Part shown: positions 62,196-64,000 of the stretch, piece after piece | Layout of the letters: each line of letters opens with the position of its first letter | Numbering within the stretch: position 1 is the first letter of the stretch | NCBI RefSeq assembly: GCF_900996245.1 | Contig: NZ_CAAJGK010000044.1 | Span: forward strand, 99,524-163,523 | Length of the DNA stretch: 64,000 bases | Reading direction: 5' to 3' | From: Paraburkholderia sp. BCC1886 | GTDB lineage: Bacteria > Pseudomonadota > Gammaproteobacteria > Burkholderiales > Burkholderiaceae | Program-made: the position numbers and the translations under genes | The notes under the pieces: generated by a model | What the model was told of the DNA's origin: nothing | Databases searched by the model: none | Seen by the model: only the letters and a program-made list of their open reading frames with translations

Positions 62196-63386
62196 TTACT
62201 CGAGAATCTTGGCAACCACACCAGCGCCGACCGTACGGCCGCCTTCACGGATAGCGAAGCGCAGACCTTCTTCCATCGCGATCGGGTTGATCAGCTTCAC
62301 CGTGATCGACACGTTGTCGCCCGGCATGACCATTTCCTTGTCCTTCGGCAGCTCGATCGAGCCCGTCACGTCCGTCGTACGGAAGTAGAACTGCGGACGG
62401 TAGTTGTTGAAGAACGGCGTGTGACGGCCGCCTTCGTCCTTGCTCAGCACGTACACTTCAGCCGTGAAATGCGTGTGCGGGTTGATCGAGCCCGGCTTCG
62501 CCAGAACCTGACCACGCTCCACGTCTTCACGCTTCGTGCCGCGCAGCAGGATACCGACGTTGTCGCCAGCCTGACCCTGATCGAGCAGCTTGCGGAACAT
62601 TTCCACGCCCGTGCACGTCGTCTTCACCGTCGGCTTGATACCGACGATTTCGATTTCCTCGCCGACCTTCACGATGCCGCGCTCGACGCGACCCGTCACC
62701 ACCGTACCGCGACCCGAAATCGAGAACACGTCTTCCACCGGCATCAGGAACGCGCCGTCAACTGCGCGCTCCGGCGTCGGGATGTACGTGTCCAGCGCGT
62801 CGGCCAGATTCATGATCGCCACTTCGCCCAGCTCGCCCGCGTCGCCTTCCAGGGCCAGCTTTGCCGAACCCTTGATGATCGGCGTGTCGTCGCCCGGGAA
62901 GTCGTACTTCGACAGGAGTTCGCGAACTTCCATCTCGACCAGTTCCAGCAACTCGGCGTCGTCCACCATGTCGCACTTGTTCAGGAACACGATGATGTAC
63001 GGAACGCCAACCTGACGGGCCAGCAGGATGTGCTCGCGCGTTTGCGGCATCGGGCCGTCTGCAGCCGAACACACCAGGATCGCGCCGTCCATCTGCGCTG
63101 CGCCCGTGATCATGTTCTTCACATAGTCAGCATGGCCCGGGCAGTCGACGTGTGCGTAGTGGCGGTTAGCCGTTTCGTACTCGACGTGTGCCGTGTTGAT
63201 CGTGATACCGCGTGCCTTTTCTTCCGGCGCCGCGTCGATCTGGTCATATGCCTTCGCTTCACCACCAAACTTCTTGGTCAGAACCGTCGTGATCGCTGCC
63301 GTCAGCGTGGTCTTGCCGTGGTCAACGTGACCAATCGTGCCGACGTTCACGTGCGGCTTGGTCCGCTCAAACTTACCCTTGGCCAT
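62196..63386 (-). CDS. tuf: Elongation factor Tu, copy 2
   Basis: A 396-residue EF-Tu identical in protein sequence to copy 1. By eye the DNA differs only by two internal synonymous changes and about five in the first 25 bases. It lies in the tRNA-tufB-type cluster (Tyr, Gly, Thr before; Trp after), as in many proteobacteria. No separate promoter was seen in the 63-bp gap after tRNA-Thr, so it is probably co-transcribed with the tRNAs. Confidence 0.99.
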   Translation of the reverse strand: MAKGKFERTKPHVNVGTIGHVDHGKTTLTAAITTVLTKKFGGEAKAYDQIDAAPEEKARGITINTAHVEYETANRHYAHVDCPGHADYVKNMITGAAQMDGAILVCSAADGPMPQTREHILLARQVGVPYIIVFLNKCDMVDDAELLELVEMEVRELLSKYDFPGDDTPIIKGSAKLALEGDAGELGEVAIMNLADALDTYIPTPERAVDGAFLMPVEDVFSISGRGTVVTGRVERGIVKVGEEIEIVGIKPTVKTTCTGVEMFRKLLDQGQAGDNVGILLRGTKREDVERGQVLAKPGSINPHTHFTAEVYVLSKDEGGRHTPFFNNYRPQFYFRTTDVTGSIELPKDKEMVMPGDNVSITVKLINPIAMEEGLRFAIREGGRTVGAGVVAKILE

Positions 63387-63449
63387 TTTCGACTCCTAAG
63401 AGGATTTATCCGTACGTTGCGCCGCGCGCAAACAATCAACGAGTACTTC

Positions 63450-63524
<75 letters not shown>

Positions 63525-63538
63525 GCTACTTCTGTTGC

Positions 63539-63612
63539 TGGAGCGGGTGAAGGGAATCGAACCCTCGTCGTAAGCTTGGAAGGCTTCTGCTCTACCATTG
63601 AGCTACACCCGC
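63539..63612 (-). tRNA. glyT: tRNA-Gly (TCC anticodon)
   Basis: A 74-nt tRNA: acceptor GCGGGTG/CACCCGC, D-arm GCTCAATGGTAGAGC, anticodon TCC within CTTCCAAG, T-arm AGGGTTCGATTCCCT, encoded CCA. Confidence 0.97.
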
Positions 63613-63650
63613 AAGGACCAACCGATTCCCAACTACTACAGCATGCATTC

Positions 63651-63736
63651 TGGTGGAGGAGGTTGGATTCGAACCAACGTAGGCGTAAGCCAACAGATTT
63701 ACAGTCTGCCCCCTTTAGCCACTCGGGCACCCCTCC
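63651..63736 (-). tRNA. tyrU: tRNA-Tyr (GTA anticodon)
   Basis: An 86-nt class II tRNA with long variable arm: acceptor GGAGGGG, anticodon GTA within CTGTAAATC, T-arm TTGGTTCGAATCCAA, encoded CCA. It is the first of the Tyr-Gly-Thr-tuf-Trp series and has a near-consensus promoter directly upstream. Confidence 0.97.
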
Positions 63737-63750
63737 GTAGAGAACTGATG

Positions 63751-63779
63751 ATTATGGGGGAACAACCGTTTTCTGTCAA
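63751..63779 (-). promoter_or_regulatory. Strong promoter of the tRNA-tuf cluster
   Basis: On the minus strand a consensus TTGACA (63774-63779), 17 bp, CATAAT (63751-63756), with the predicted start about 8 nt before the mature tRNA-Tyr 5' end. The downstream CCC-rich segment resembles stable RNA promoters, but stringent control is inference. Confidence 0.85.
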
Positions 63780-63855
63780 GACCTGCACGGCCGTTCCAAA
63801 CCCAAAGCTCTCACTTATATAGTGAAATAAAGTGAAACCAGTCCCTTCGTAAACG

Positions 63856-63888
63856 CAGAAACCCCACCGTTGGCCGGTGGGGTTTCTG
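63856..63888 (-). terminator. Terminator of the rRNA operon
   Basis: A 14-bp stem CAGAAACCCCACCG/CGGTGGGGTTTCTG with a 5-nt loop, about 15 bp after the end of 5S rRNA. The T-run on the minus strand is short, but stem strength and position fit. Confidence 0.85.
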
Positions 63889-63901
63889 TTGCTGCTGGGG
63901 A

Positions 63902-64000
63902 GCCTGACGATTACCTACTTTCACACGGGAATCCGCACTATCATCGGCGTGGAGTCGTTTCACGGTCCTGTTCGGGATGGGAAGGGGTGGGACCGACTCG
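63902..64000 (-). rRNA. rrf: 5S ribosomal RNA, 3' part
   Basis: The minus strand reads as 5S rRNA: GGTCCCACCCCTTCCCATCC, then CCGAACAGGACCGTGAAACG, and an ending GTAGGTAATCGTCAGGC. About 100 nt are present; the 5' end lies beyond the right edge. It marks the end of an rrn operon entering from the right. Confidence 0.96.

Overview
The window reads as a stretch of the main chromosome of a beta-proteobacterium of the Burkholderiaceae, most likely Burkholderia sensu lato (Paraburkholderia is my best guess). The reasons are the high GC content, the pilMNOPQ-aroKB locus, recQ between rpoC and rpsL, the ResB/CcsB cytochrome system, and protein sequences that look like Burkholderia orthologues throughout. 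Nearly every gene is a conserved core gene. I see no prophage, insertion sequence, CRISPR array, plasmid function or defence island.

Layout. 1-7.6 kb: 5' part of gltB (minus), a transposase-like RAYT gene with a damaged catalytic motif, an OmpW porin, a DUF883 membrane protein, then dgt and aroB. 7.6-12.5 kb: aroK and the type IV pilus genes pilQ, a fused pilO-pilP, pilN and pilM, with the pil genes chained by 4-bp overlaps. 12.7-17.3 kb: mrcA (PBP1A), cyaY, lptM, lysA. 17.4-28.1 kb: msrQ/msrP (periplasmic methionine sulfoxide repair), ccsB/resB and a dihaem cytochrome c4, engB, hemB, dsbD, cutA. 28.2-47.5 kb: the alpha, spc, S10 and str ribosomal clusters in one run on the minus strand (rpsL to rplQ, with rpoA, secY, infA, fusA, tuf). 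47.7-58.2 kb: recQ, rpoC, rpoB. 58.5-63.9 kb: rplL, rplJ, rplA, rplK, nusG, secE, tRNA-Trp, a second tuf, tRNA-Thr, tRNA-Gly, tRNA-Tyr, and the 3' part of a 5S rRNA that ends an rRNA operon entering from the right edge.

From 28 kb to the right end everything is read leftwards, so about 36 kb of translation and transcription machinery is co-oriented: rRNA and tRNAs, EF-Tu, secretion/antitermination (SecE, NusG), stalk proteins, RNA polymerase, then the ribosomal proteins. Several sigma70-type promoters can be read directly (upstream of tRNA-Tyr, rpsL, rplC, rplN), and hairpins sit in most of the longer gaps.

No convincing undescribed system is present. The observations most worth following up are the RAYT whose HUH histidines are replaced, the PilO-PilP fusion with a short PilQ, promoters whose -10 box lies inside an inverted repeat at two ribosomal operon junctions, and the hairpin series in the alpha operon.
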